From an uncultured Erysipelotrichaceae bacterium (GTDB lineage Bacteria > Bacillota_I > Bacilli_A > Erysipelotrichales > Erysipelotrichaceae), in the NCBI GenBank assembly GCA_902793635.1, contig CADBEA010000006.1:1-64000 (forward strand): a DNA stretch of 64,000 bases, read 5' to 3'. The notes beneath the pieces are model-generated. The model did not search any database, was not told where the DNA came from, and was given only the letters and a program-made list of their open reading frames with translations. Position 1 is the stretch's first letter. Every line of letters begins with the position of its first letter. Of the stretch, positions 17,317-25,615 are shown piece after piece. The translations under genes were made by a program, and so were the position numbers.

Positions 17317-17327
17317 AAAACAACCTC

Positions 17328-18545
17328 CTAGAAGAAAATACCGATGGCATTTTCAAGTGTGATATCTTTCGCCGCTTCGATAAAACGGTCGACTTCTTCT
17401 TTTGTATTGTAAAAATACAGGGATGCCCGCAGGGTCTGGTCAGTGCCGATGACCTCATGCAGGATCTTGGCGCAGTGATTGCCGGAACGCACGCAGATGT
17501 TTTTACTGCCGAGGTAGCCGGCCGCGTCCTGGGAAAAGACGCCTTTGGCGTTGAACGTGATCGGTCCCGATACGTTGTCAGGATTGTAGAACTCAATATT
17601 GTCCAGTTTCCTGATCTTCTCCGCGAAATAGGCACGCAGTTCCTTTTCGTAAGCCTGGATGTTTTCCATGCCAAGATTCATCAGGTATTCGGCAGCCGCG
17701 CCAAGACCGATGACACCTTCGATATTCGGTGTGCCGGCTTCGAATTTCTGCGGCGCGTCTTTATAGATGATACTGCCGTCCGGCTGGAAGCGGGCGTTCA
17801 TACCGCCGCCGAGGAATATGGGATCCATCTTCTGCAGCAGATCATATCGGCCGTACAGGACCCCGACACCGTCCGGTCCGCACATTTTGTGCGACGAGAA
17901 GCCGAGGAAATCAACATCCAGTTCCTTGACGTCCGTCGGCCGGTGCGGTACTGACTGGGCACCGTCAACGACCATCAGAGCGCCGTATTCATGCGCCACA
18001 GCGGCGATTTCCTTTATCGGCTGCAATGAGCCGAGGACATTCGTGACATGCGCCATCGTGACGACTCTGACGCCGTCATGCATGGCCTTTTTGAAGTCTT
18101 CGATGTGACAGACACCCTGTCTGTCCACCGGCACGTATTCGATCTTGATACCCTTGTCTTCCTGCAGGCGGAACCAGGGCAGAAGATTGGAGGCATGTTC
18201 AGCTTCCGTGGTCAGAACTACATCCCCTTCCTTCAGCCAGCGGCCGATACCGAAAGCGATCTGATTCAGCGAATGGGAAATATTGGCAGTGAAGACAACT
18301 TCCTTCGGATCACAGTTAATAAAGCGGCCGATGATCTCACGGGTATGATCATAGGCACGGTCTGCTTTCACGGCTGTTTCGTAATCACCGCGTTCCACGT
18401 TGGATGTATAGCCGGTCCAGAATTCGCAGACGGCGTCGATGACGGCCTGCGGCTTATAGGTCGTTGCGGCATTGTCAAAATACAGCAGATCAGGACGGTT
18501 TCTCAGCATGGGAAAGTCCTGACGGATCTTTTCTACATCGAACAT
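17328..18545 (-). CDS. sufS: Cysteine desulfurase SufS
   Basis: A 405-residue PLP enzyme taking sulfur from cysteine. The PLP-lysine region is FSSHKMCGPDGVG, and the catalytic cysteine lies in RSGNHCAK (group II desulfurases usually read R-x-G-H-H-C-A). The N-terminal YFDNAATTYKPQ block is standard. It overlaps sufD by 13 bp. The small H-to-N change beside the catalytic cysteine is worth noting but not clearly disabling. Confidence 0.95.
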   Translation of the reverse strand: MFDVEKIRQDFPMLRNRPDLLYFDNAATTYKPQAVIDAVCEFWTGYTSNVERGDYETAVKADRAYDHTREIIGRFINCDPKEVVFTANISHSLNQIAFGIGRWLKEGDVVLTTEAEHASNLLPWFRLQEDKGIKIEYVPVDRQGVCHIEDFKKAMHDGVRVVTMAHVTNVLGSLQPIKEIAAVAHEYGALMVVDGAQSVPHRPTDVKELDVDFLGFSSHKMCGPDGVGVLYGRYDLLQKMDPIFLGGGMNARFQPDGSIIYKDAPQKFEAGTPNIEGVIGLGAAAEYLMNLGMENIQAYEKELRAYFAEKIRKLDNIEFYNPDNVSGPITFNAKGVFSQDAAGYLGSKNICVRSGNHCAKILHEVIGTDQTLRASLYFYNTKEEVDRFIEAAKDITLENAIGIFF

Positions 18546-19339
18546 AATTCGCTGATCTTCCTTTCCATCTCCTGAGCCAGACTGCCGCGCAGTTCCTCGT
18601 TGCTGAGGATCTCAGTGATCGGCATCAGATAACCGGTGCTGATCAGACTGGTGCACTGCTCGATCGAGAGGCCTCTGGACATCATGTAATACAGCTGGTC
18701 TTCATCGACCCGGCCGATCGACATGGCATGGCTTGCCTGCACGTCGTTTTCATCGATCAGCAGCTCCGGCAGAATTTCGGAACGCTGGCCATCAGCAAAC
18801 GAGAGTGCCCGGGAAGTCTGATGGCTTTCCGAACGGTAAGCGCCTTTGACGATACGGCCGATCGCGTCGATCATCAGCCGGCCGTCTGCCAGTACGACGG
18901 CGTAATTGCGGATCTCTCCGAAGGTATGCGGAGCGAGATTGGCGACTTCAATGTTGTATTCCTTGCGCTCATTGACCAGTGAAGCACTGCTGAGCAGCGC
19001 CTTCGCGCCGCTTTCCTTCAGAGCCACACGGCTGTCGCGGTAAACATCACCATGGCTGCATTCGCCATAGGCAATCGTCAGATCGGCGTCTCTGCCCACG
19101 CTGTATGTTTCCTGGGCATGGATAGTTTCGTCACAGCTGTTATAGAACAGAATGGCGGCTTTGATGCCATCTTCGACTTTTGTTTCCAACTTCAGTTCCG
19201 ATGCTTTGCGGATGCGCACGAAAACATCACACGGTCTGGAAATGACGAACTTCAGTTCCGCCGCTTCTTCCGTGTCAATTTCAAAAGCATTGTATCCTTC
19301 CTGCAGAAGAATTTCCTGTGATGCGCGGATGGTTTCCAT
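18533..19339 (-). CDS. sufD: SufD, unusually short
   Basis: The SufB partner in the scaffold complex. At 268 residues it is far shorter than typical SufD (about 420-440). It keeps the C-terminal beta-helix part with NDVQASHAMSIGRVDEDQLYYMMSRG, whose histidine is the conserved SufD residue at the SufB interface. Most of the N-terminal helical domain is missing. The frame shows no sign of a recent frameshift, and both neighbours abut it (1-bp TAATG overlap with sufC), so this looks like a stable short form. Confidence 0.9.
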   Translation of the reverse strand: METIRASQEILLQEGYNAFEIDTEEAAELKFVISRPCDVFVRIRKASELKLETKVEDGIKAAILFYNSCDETIHAQETYSVGRDADLTIAYGECSHGDVYRDSRVALKESGAKALLSSASLVNERKEYNIEVANLAPHTFGEIRNYAVVLADGRLMIDAIGRIVKGAYRSESHQTSRALSFADGQRSEILPELLIDENDVQASHAMSIGRVDEDQLYYMMSRGLSIEQCTSLISTGYLMPITEILSNEELRGSLAQEMERKISELCSM

Positions 19340-20178
19340 TATTCAGCCGCACCTTTCACCGATTCACGTACGGCGCATACGCCGATCGAAGCCGGACGTT
19401 TGCCGGTTTCTTCCGCTTCCGCGGCCGGTACGACATTGTATTCCTTATAGATCCAGTCATAGCCTTCGCTGTCGATCCGCTGCGCCATTTCCGGACCGCC
19501 GCTGCAGATGATGCGGCCGTCCACCAGAACATGGGTGAACTGCGGACGGATCATTTCCAGAAAGCGCTCGTAATGGGAAACGACGATGATCGACATGCCG
19601 GTTTCCTCACGCAGCTTCGTGATCGCGTCACCGACGATCTTGATGGCGTCGACGTCCAGACCGGAGTCAATTTCATCCAGCATGGCCAGGGACGGTCTCA
19701 GCAGTTCCATCTGAACGATCTCGTTGCGCTTTTTCTCACCGCCCGAAAAACCTTCGTTCAGGAAACGGTGCGCCAGATCTTCCTTCATCTGCAGATCGCT
19801 GATCGTCTTTTCCATCGCCTTGATGAACGCGAAAAGAGAAACAGGTGATTCTCTTCTGACATTCATTGCCGCTCTCAGGAAGTCACTGTTAGTGACACCC
19901 GGGATCTCCTGCGGATACTGCATGGCAAGAAACAGGCCGGCGATCGAACGTTCATTGACCGGCATGGCCAGCAGGTCCTTGCCGTCATAGAAGATCTCGC
20001 CTTCCGTCACTGTATACTTGGGATTGCCCATGATGGCTGCCAGCAATGTTGATTTGCCGTTGCCGTTCGGGCCCATTAATGCATGGATCTCATTTTCCCT
20101 GACAGTCAGATCGACACCCTTCAGGATTTCTTTATCTTCAACTTTTACATGCAGATTTCTGATTTCAAGTGTTTTCAT
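19339..20178 (-). CDS. sufC: Fe-S assembly ATPase SufC
   Basis: A 279-residue ABC-type ATPase of the SufBCD complex. Walker A is GPNGNGKST (36-44), the signature is GFSGGEKKR and Walker B is LAMLDEIDSGLD. The protein runs about 30 residues beyond usual SufC, ending in an Ala/Glu-rich tail. The start at 20178 has GAAGG eight bases upstream; an earlier ATG at 20199 would swallow that site. It is first in the operon, directly behind the suf promoter. Confidence 0.96.
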   Translation of the reverse strand: MKTLEIRNLHVKVEDKEILKGVDLTVRENEIHALMGPNGNGKSTLLAAIMGNPKYTVTEGEIFYDGKDLLAMPVNERSIAGLFLAMQYPQEIPGVTNSDFLRAAMNVRRESPVSLFAFIKAMEKTISDLQMKEDLAHRFLNEGFSGGEKKRNEIVQMELLRPSLAMLDEIDSGLDVDAIKIVGDAITKLREETGMSIIVVSHYERFLEMIRPQFTHVLVDGRIICSGGPEMAQRIDSEGYDWIYKEYNVVPAAEAEETGKRPASIGVCAVRESVKGAAE

Positions 20179-20202
20179 TTTACTTACCTTCGCTCGCATC
20201 GG

Positions 20203-20211
20203 ATTATATCA
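20203..20211 (-). promoter_or_regulatory. suf operon promoter (extended -10)
   Basis: TGATATAAT on the minus strand is a perfect TGnTATAAT extended -10 with no good -35 box. Transcription would begin near 20196, leaving a leader of about 18 bases. Confidence 0.6.
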
Positions 20212-20228
20212 TTATTCCACTGCTTCGT

Positions 20229-20249
20229 GTTGTATTACGATTATACAAC
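20229..20249. promoter_or_regulatory. 21-bp dyad, candidate suf operator
   Basis: GTTGTAT and ATACAAC are perfect 7-bp arms around a 7-bp centre, lying at about -33 to -53 relative to the predicted suf start, in place of a -35 element. The position suits a regulator that represses or helps recruit polymerase. The sequence does not match Fur or PerR boxes. Confidence 0.5.
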
Positions 20250-20320
20250 CGCCCTTTTCCGGCAAAAAAGGCAAAATGCCGGAAAACGGCTTTATTTCAC
20301 ATAACTTTCAGATAACAAAA

Positions 20321-20349
20321 TTGCAAAAGCATGTCTCTTATCCTATAAT
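20321..20349 (+). promoter_or_regulatory. Promoter of the foldase pair
   Basis: TTGCAA (20321-20326), a 17-bp spacer and a consensus TATAAT (20344-20349), 33 bases before the ATG of the PPIase gene. Confidence 0.75.
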
Positions 20350-20381
20350 GTAATGGCGTTTTTTTATTAGGAGGCTGAGAA

Positions 20382-21425
20382 ATGAGCGATTTCTTGAAAA
20401 AGAACTGGTTCGTGATGCTGGTCATATGTGTCTTTACAGGCATCAGCATTTTTTACATATACGACACGAACAAAGGCAAACTGCAGGGCAAGACGGTAAA
20501 CGGTGAAGACGTTGTCTATTCCATCACCGGCAAAGACGTCACCGCTTCGCAGTTCTATGACGACCTGTACACTTCCAACGGACAGCAGGCAATGATCCAG
20601 CTGTTCGAAAAGGCAGTTGTTGAAGCAGGCGTCCCGACAACCGATTCCATCAAAGATACCGCCAAGGCACAGACTGAGGCGATCATCGCCAACTTCCAGA
20701 ACAACTACGGCAGTGCCTGGGAAACATATCTGAATTCCGCCCTCAAGGAGACTGGCTTCTCCGATCTGGAAACCTATATGATCTTCCAGCAGAAGATGAA
20801 TCAGGTATCCGCGGATTATGCGAAGGAGCATTTTGACGAACTGAAGATCCGTCAGATCTCCTATATCCTGATCCAGTATGAAAATGCCGATCAGCCGGCA
20901 GCTGAGGCAACTGAAAACGAAAAGGCCCGCATGAAGGCTGTCGATGACGCTCTCGTCAACGGCACGAACTTCGCCGATGCGGCAGTTCAGTTCTCCGAGG
21001 ATTCGTCTTCCGCATCCAGCGGCGGCGTGCTCGGCGTCATTGACAAGAACTCCTCGTCACTTGACTCTTCCTTCCTGGAAGCAGCTCTGGCTCTGAAGGA
21101 AGGCGAAATCAGTGACTGGGTACATTCCGACAACTTCGGTTACTTCCGCATCATGTGCACGGCAGCCACACCGGAAACACTGGCCGCCAACAACGCGGAC
21201 AACGATCCGTATCTGCAGCTGACAAGCCAGTATGACACGACCTTGACCAACAAGGCCATCTGGGCGAAAGCTCAGCAGATCGGCTTTGACTTCAAGGGCA
21301 ATGCCGATCTTGAACAGCAGATCAAGGATGCCCTCGGCATCATCGAAGAAACACCGGCTGACAGCACAACGGATACAACGACCGATACAACGGAAAAAAC
21401 CGACACTACGGAAAGCAATAACTAA
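20382..21425 (+). CDS. Membrane-anchored parvulin-type peptidyl-prolyl isomerase
   Basis: A 347-residue PrsA/SurA-like foldase. One N-terminal transmembrane helix (about 9-27, no cleavage or lipobox) anchors it outside the membrane. A helical SurA-N-like region follows. The parvulin domain (about 155-270) shows RQISYILIQY, the S-E-D-S-S-A-S-S-G-G-V-L-G-V loop and EGEISDWV near its end. The C-terminal tail is Thr/Asp-rich and probably unstructured. GGAGG precedes the start. It is followed 12 bp later by a second, lipoprotein-type foldase-like gene, and the two are probably co-expressed. Confidence 0.88.
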   Translation: MSDFLKKNWFVMLVICVFTGISIFYIYDTNKGKLQGKTVNGEDVVYSITGKDVTASQFYDDLYTSNGQQAMIQLFEKAVVEAGVPTTDSIKDTAKAQTEAIIANFQNNYGSAWETYLNSALKETGFSDLETYMIFQQKMNQVSADYAKEHFDELKIRQISYILIQYENADQPAAEATENEKARMKAVDDALVNGTNFADAAVQFSEDSSSASSGGVLGVIDKNSSSLDSSFLEAALALKEGEISDWVHSDNFGYFRIMCTAATPETLAANNADNDPYLQLTSQYDTTLTNKAIWAKAQQIGFDFKGNADLEQQIKDALGIIEETPADSTTDTTTDTTEKTDTTESNN

Positions 21426-21437
21426 GGAGGCAGAAAA

Positions 21438-22370
21438 ATGAAAAAGATCAATACTGTATTCGCGTCTGCCCTTCTTGTCTCGGTACTGGCAGGATGCACA
21501 GATGCCACCGCGAAACTTCCCGACAGCAATACCGCGCTGTTCTCCGTCGGCAACAAGACAGTTACCAAGGGTGATGTCTACGCGGCCATGGCCGGCACCA
21601 ACGGTGCTTCCCAGGCAGTCAACGACGTCAACCGCTATATCGCCCAGAACGAAATCGAACTGACCGATGAAATGAAGGCGCAGGCGGAAGAATCCCTGAA
21701 CAGCTACAAAACATATTACGGCGATACCTTCATCAAGCATCTTGAACAGATCGGCATGAATGAAGAAGAATATCTGCAGAACTATCTGATTCCGTCTCTG
21801 CAGGCGGAACAGCTGACACCGAAGTACATCACGGAAAACTTTGACACCGTCGCCGCCAACTACGCGCCGGTCAAAGCCACCCTGCTGGAATTCAGCAGCC
21901 AGGACGACGCCAATGCCGCCCTCAGCGAGCTGAAGGACGGATCCAAGGACGCTGCCACAGCCGCCCACGATCACAACTCCGCATCCAAGGGTACTTCCTC
22001 GATCTACACGATTGAATCCACCGACCTGGATTCCACAGTCAGAACCATGCTGCACAGCGCCAAACCGGATGACGGCTGGTTCATCGTTCCGGAAACAGAC
22101 GGCGCCACCTTCATCGTCATGCGCATCGACGACAACGCCGCTGCCAACTTCAAGGATGAAGCCGTATCCGTACTGCAGAACGTGACAGCCATTCAGAATG
22201 ACGCCACGACCTACTGGTTCAAAAAGTACGAATTCCATATCTACGACAAGACACTGTATGATACAGTCGCTTCCGACTATCCGAACAACTTCGTCCAGAA
22301 CCTGCCGGCTGAAGACGAAACAGCCGCTCCGGCCGCCGGAACAGAAAACACGGAAGAATCCGGCAACTGA
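21438..22370 (+). CDS. SurA/PrsA-like lipoprotein
   Basis: A 310-residue protein with a lipoprotein signal (MKKINTVFASALLVSVLAGC; lipobox L-A-G-C, lipidated C20). An N-terminal SurA-like helical part includes the motif FSVGNKTVTKGDVY, as in PrsA. The segment where the parvulin domain would be (about 140-260) is weakly conserved and lacks clear active-site residues, so it may chaperone without isomerase activity. The tail is rich in Glu, Ala and Thr. It is the second gene of the foldase unit, AAGGAGG 11 bp after the first. Confidence 0.8.
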   Translation: MKKINTVFASALLVSVLAGCTDATAKLPDSNTALFSVGNKTVTKGDVYAAMAGTNGASQAVNDVNRYIAQNEIELTDEMKAQAEESLNSYKTYYGDTFIKHLEQIGMNEEEYLQNYLIPSLQAEQLTPKYITENFDTVAANYAPVKATLLEFSSQDDANAALSELKDGSKDAATAAHDHNSASKGTSSIYTIESTDLDSTVRTMLHSAKPDDGWFIVPETDGATFIVMRIDDNAAANFKDEAVSVLQNVTAIQNDATTYWFKKYEFHIYDKTLYDTVASDYPNNFVQNLPAEDETAAPAAGTENTEESGN

Positions 22371-22381
22371 GTTTATCCTGG

Positions 22382-22411
22382 AAAGACCATGCATGATCAT
22401 GGTCTTTTTTT
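22382..22411 (+). terminator. Terminator of the foldase unit
   Basis: AAAGACCATG-CATGAT-CATGGTCTTT followed by further T residues, 11 bases after the stop. Confidence 0.9.
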
Positions 22412-22451
22412 CATCCTTTTCTATAATGAAAGTAACAGGAGATTTTTGTTT

Positions 22452-23045
22452 ATGAACGTATATGAAGCAATTATGACCCGCCGCAGCACCCGCCGTTTTC
22501 AGAAGCGGATGCCGGACGAAGAAACGATCATGAAGATCGTTGAAGCCGGACGCTATGCCCCTTCCGGAGGCAACAGCCAGACATCCCGCTTTTTCATCAT
22601 CCGTGATAAGGAAGTGCTGGATCAACTGGCCGGTATGGCAAAGGACGCCTTTGCGAAAATGGAAGTCACGGAAAGCATGTATCCTTCCCTCGTCTCTTCC
22701 ATCACCCGTTCGAAAAGCGGCGCCTACCGCTTCCACTATGACGCACCCGTGCTGATCGTTCTCGCCAACAAAAAGGACTACGGCAACAACATCGCCGACT
22801 GTGCCTGCGCATTGGAAAACATGATGATCCTGGCCAATGAGATGGATCTTGGCAGCTGCTGGATCAACCAGCTGAAGTGGCTCAGTGAAGATGCCGGCCT
22901 GCTGGCTTATTTCCAAAGCATGGGTCTTGGTGAAGACGAACGCATCTACGGTGCCCTCGCCCTTGGCTATGCCGACAGTGAAAGCGGTCTGCCGGAAAGA
23001 AAAGCCCTGCCGCGCAAAGGCAATCCGGTCGTCATGATCGGCTGA
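22452..23045 (+). CDS. Nitroreductase-family flavoprotein
   Basis: A 197-residue FMN-dependent oxidoreductase. The N-terminal RRSTRRF and the APSGGNSQ loop are the flavin-binding hallmarks, and GSCWINQL and YGALALGY complete the fold. The substrate (nitro compound, quinone or other) cannot be told. AGGAG lies ten bases before the ATG at 22452. A TATAAT at 22422-22427 just after the upstream terminator may be its -10 box. The following HIT gene has its own promoter. Confidence 0.88.
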   Translation: MNVYEAIMTRRSTRRFQKRMPDEETIMKIVEAGRYAPSGGNSQTSRFFIIRDKEVLDQLAGMAKDAFAKMEVTESMYPSLVSSITRSKSGAYRFHYDAPVLIVLANKKDYGNNIADCACALENMMILANEMDLGSCWINQLKWLSEDAGLLAYFQSMGLGEDERIYGALALGYADSESGLPERKALPRKGNPVVMIG

Positions 23046-23071
23046 TACGCCTGCTTTTTTATCCGCCGCGG

Positions 23072-23080
23072 TGCTATAAT
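23072..23080 (+). promoter_or_regulatory. HIT gene promoter (extended -10)
   Basis: TGCTATAAT, a consensus extended -10, 24 bases before the start codon. TGCTTT lies 17 bases upstream as a poor -35 box. Confidence 0.55.
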
Positions 23081-23104
23081 TCTGAACAGGAGGTAACATC
23101 CGTT

Positions 23105-23497
23105 ATGTGCATTTTCTGCAAGATCATCAATCATGAAATTCCTTCTTCCGTCGTTTATGAAGACGATGACGTCCTGGCGATCCTCGACATCTCCCAGGTA
23201 ACCCGCGGTCATACTCTCGTTATGCCGAAGAAGCATGTCCGCAACGTTCTGGAAGCCGATGAGGAAACCGTTCAGAAGTGCGTCCTGACAGCGAAGAAAC
23301 TGGCCGGACAGATCGTTGAAAACCTGCATGCGTCCGGTGTCAATATTCTGACCAACTGCGGTGAATCCGCCGGACAGTCAGTTGACCATCTGCACTTCCA
23401 TATCATTCCCCGCTATGACGAGAAGGATGCCATCAAGATCGTCTTCGGCGAAACTGAGCAGGATCTCGAGAGTGTCCGCAGGGATATCCTCGGCTGA
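23105..23497 (+). CDS. HIT-family nucleotide hydrolase/transferase
   Basis: A 130-residue histidine-triad protein, probably acting on nucleoside phosphoramidates or dinucleoside polyphosphates. The triad HLHFHIIPR is complete, and the N-terminal CIFCKIINHEIPS with its paired cysteines is typical of bacterial Hit proteins that bind zinc. AGGAGG precedes the start. It is a single-gene unit. Confidence 0.93.
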   Translation: MCIFCKIINHEIPSSVVYEDDDVLAILDISQVTRGHTLVMPKKHVRNVLEADEETVQKCVLTAKKLAGQIVENLHASGVNILTNCGESAGQSVDHLHFHIIPRYDEKDAIKIVFGETEQDLESVRRDILG

Positions 23498-23518
23498 TAT
23501 CAGTTAAAATCATCAGAA

Positions 23519-23551
23519 AAAAGATGCGTTGTATGATACACCGCATCTTTT
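23519..23551. terminator. Bidirectional terminator between the HIT gene and gatD
   Basis: AAAAGATGCG and CGCATCTTTT form a perfect 10-bp stem, extended inward by TGTAT/ATACA. It works for the HIT gene and for the long leftward murT-gatD unit. Confidence 0.85.
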
Positions 23552-23565
23552 CTTCATGTCTGTTT

Positions 23566-24297
23566 TCAGATTACCTTCAACCGCTTCAGCATGACTTCCT
23601 GGGCTTTCAGTTCCAAGGTGTCATCGAGCGGTGCGAGGTCCACCTCTCCGTAGTTCCGCTTCAGAGCCCGTTTGATGATCTTGTCAGCCGCTTTCGGATT
23701 CTTCGGCAGCAGCGGTCCGTGCATATAAGTCGCGATCACCTGATCGTTCTGGAATCCTTCAAAGGAACTCTGATAGGTATTGCCGTGGCCGGAAAGCACT
23801 TTGCCGAGCGGTGTTGCCACATCATGGGTCTGACCGCCGTGATTCTCAAAGCCGACCATTTTGAAGGTTTCGCCGTCAATCGTCGCTTCCAGGGCGATAT
23901 TGCCGATGCAGCGGTGATCACGGTCACTGGCGACCGTGTAGTAATCAAAGAAGCCGAGGCTTTCCAGAACATTGCCGTCCTGGTCCTTGTAATACTTGCC
24001 GAACAGCTGGTAGCCGCCGCAGATGAGCAGGAATGCCGTGCCGCTGTCCATCGCTTCCTGAATGCCGTCACGGCGTCCCAGGAGGTCCTTGTAGATCAGC
24101 TGCTGTTCCCTGTCGGCACCGCCGCCGAGGAAGAACAGATCATAATCGCTGATCTTTTTTTCTTCATTCAGCGTGCAGGTATCGACAACGCACTCAATGC
24201 CGCGCTTTTCCGCCCGGCGCCGCAGCACTTCGATATTCCCCTTGTCGCCGTAGAGATCCATCAGATCGTGATACATCCATAAGATCTTCAGTTTCAT
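23566..24297 (-). CDS. gatD: Lipid II isoglutaminyl synthase, glutaminase subunit GatD
   Basis: A 243-residue class-I glutamine amidotransferase that supplies ammonia to MurT, which amidates D-Glu of the stem peptide to D-isoglutamine. The nucleophile is C93 in LLICGGYQ, and the catalytic histidine is in YMHGPLLPKNP (about 191). It overlaps murT by 4 bp, forming the canonical pair. It is last in the operon. Confidence 0.96.
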   Translation of the reverse strand: MKLKILWMYHDLMDLYGDKGNIEVLRRRAEKRGIECVVDTCTLNEEKKISDYDLFFLGGGADREQQLIYKDLLGRRDGIQEAMDSGTAFLLICGGYQLFGKYYKDQDGNVLESLGFFDYYTVASDRDHRCIGNIALEATIDGETFKMVGFENHGGQTHDVATPLGKVLSGHGNTYQSSFEGFQNDQVIATYMHGPLLPKNPKAADKIIKRALKRNYGEVDLAPLDDTLELKAQEVMLKRLKVI

Positions 24298-25604
24298 TTC
24301 TTCGCCTCCTTGCGCAGGATCGCTCTGGTTCTGTGCAGGGCGGTATACGTCGCCATGATATAGGACGGCATGTTCTGCTCGTTCAGCCAGTGAACAGCTG
24401 CCGTGTCTTCTTCAATGACCTTCACACGGTCTTCCAGTCCTTCGTATTTCAGGCGCAGCGCCATGTCATATGCCCTTAGACCCGAACATACGATCGTTTT
24501 GATCTCGGGAATGTTGAGACGCTCGAAATGGGCATCCCAGATCCAGCTGACATCATGGCCGTCCTGATCGTTGTCATTCAGGAAAATGCAGAGATTCCGC
24601 TCGCCTTCCTGGGCCGTGATATATTTCATGACTTCGTTGGCACCGGTCGGATTCTTGATCAGATTGATCACACAGGGCTGCGAAAGTTCAAAGACTTCGT
24701 TGCGGCCTTCCTTGATAATGAAGTTCGCGAACACATCATCAGCACAGGATGGATCAAGCTGCAAAGTCTTGAGAACGGTCAGCACGCCGGCGCAGTTGTA
24801 TACACCGTAGATCGTGTTCATGAAGGAATGGAACGTCCTTCCCTCACACGTAAACACTTCCTTCTCATAATCGACGGACGTCACCCGCACATCAGGCTTG
24901 ATCACGCCGAAGCCGTCATGGTCGCAGTGGAATCTGCCGATATGGGAATACTGGTAATAGTCGTAGACAAGCGGCCGGCCGCAGCGCGGGCAGAACTTGC
25001 CTTCTGAAGCCTCGTCCGTTGTCTTGCGGCTGATCGGGTTTTCATCGACGCTGAAGAAGTGAATGCGGGCTTTCTTCGCGGTGTCGGCAATGCGGATGAC
25101 ATTGGGATCGTCACCGTTGAGAATAATGTCCCCTTCAAAGTCTTCCGTGACTTCCTGGATACGGCGGATAATGGTTTCCATTTCACCGGCCCGATCAAGC
25201 TGGTCGCGGAAGAAGTTGGTCACGATCAGATGGGTCGGATGCAGGTTTCGAAACTGCCGGTAAAGGGTCAGTTCGTCGACTTCAATGACAGCGGCATCCG
25301 CCTGGATATGATAATTACTGTCGGAATTGGCAGCCAGAAGCGAGGCGATACCGACATTCAGATTGTCACCGCGGCGGTTGTTGATGGTTTTGATACCGGC
25401 CGTGCGCAGTGATTCGGCGATCAGGTTATTTGTCGTCGTCTTGCCGTTGGTGCCGGTCACCAGAATGACGGTTTTCGGCATCTGAAAATGGCTGATGAAA
25501 TCCGGATCCATCTTCAGGCCGAGAACGCCGGGAAAAGATCCGCCTCTTCCCGCCTTCTGCAGAAGCCGGTGCGCGAGCTGTACGATTTTCAAACGTATAT
25601 CCAT
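24294..25604 (-). CDS. murT: Lipid II isoglutaminyl synthase, ligase subunit MurT
   Basis: A 436-residue Mur-ligase relative activating the alpha-carboxyl of D-Glu in lipid II. The ATP loop is GTNGKTTT (51-58) and the DUF1727-type C-terminal domain carries NPTGANE. The inserted zinc ribbon reads C205-P-R-C208 and C227-D-H229. Family members usually have four cysteines; here the last ligand is apparently histidine. It is followed by gatD with an ATGA overlap. Confidence 0.95.
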   Translation of the reverse strand: MDIRLKIVQLAHRLLQKAGRGGSFPGVLGLKMDPDFISHFQMPKTVILVTGTNGKTTTNNLIAESLRTAGIKTINNRRGDNLNVGIASLLAANSDSNYHIQADAAVIEVDELTLYRQFRNLHPTHLIVTNFFRDQLDRAGEMETIIRRIQEVTEDFEGDIILNGDDPNVIRIADTAKKARIHFFSVDENPISRKTTDEASEGKFCPRCGRPLVYDYYQYSHIGRFHCDHDGFGVIKPDVRVTSVDYEKEVFTCEGRTFHSFMNTIYGVYNCAGVLTVLKTLQLDPSCADDVFANFIIKEGRNEVFELSQPCVINLIKNPTGANEVMKYITAQEGERNLCIFLNDNDQDGHDVSWIWDAHFERLNIPEIKTIVCSGLRAYDMALRLKYEGLEDRVKVIEEDTAAVHWLNEQNMPSYIMATYTALHRTRAILRKEAKK

Positions 25605-25615
25605 AAAGAATCAGA

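Noticed and set aside
21057-23099. 680-codon open frame on the minus strand
   Set aside because: It is antisense to two foldase genes and a nitroreductase gene that have clear motifs, ribosome sites and terminators. Long antisense frames are common here because of the codon bias.
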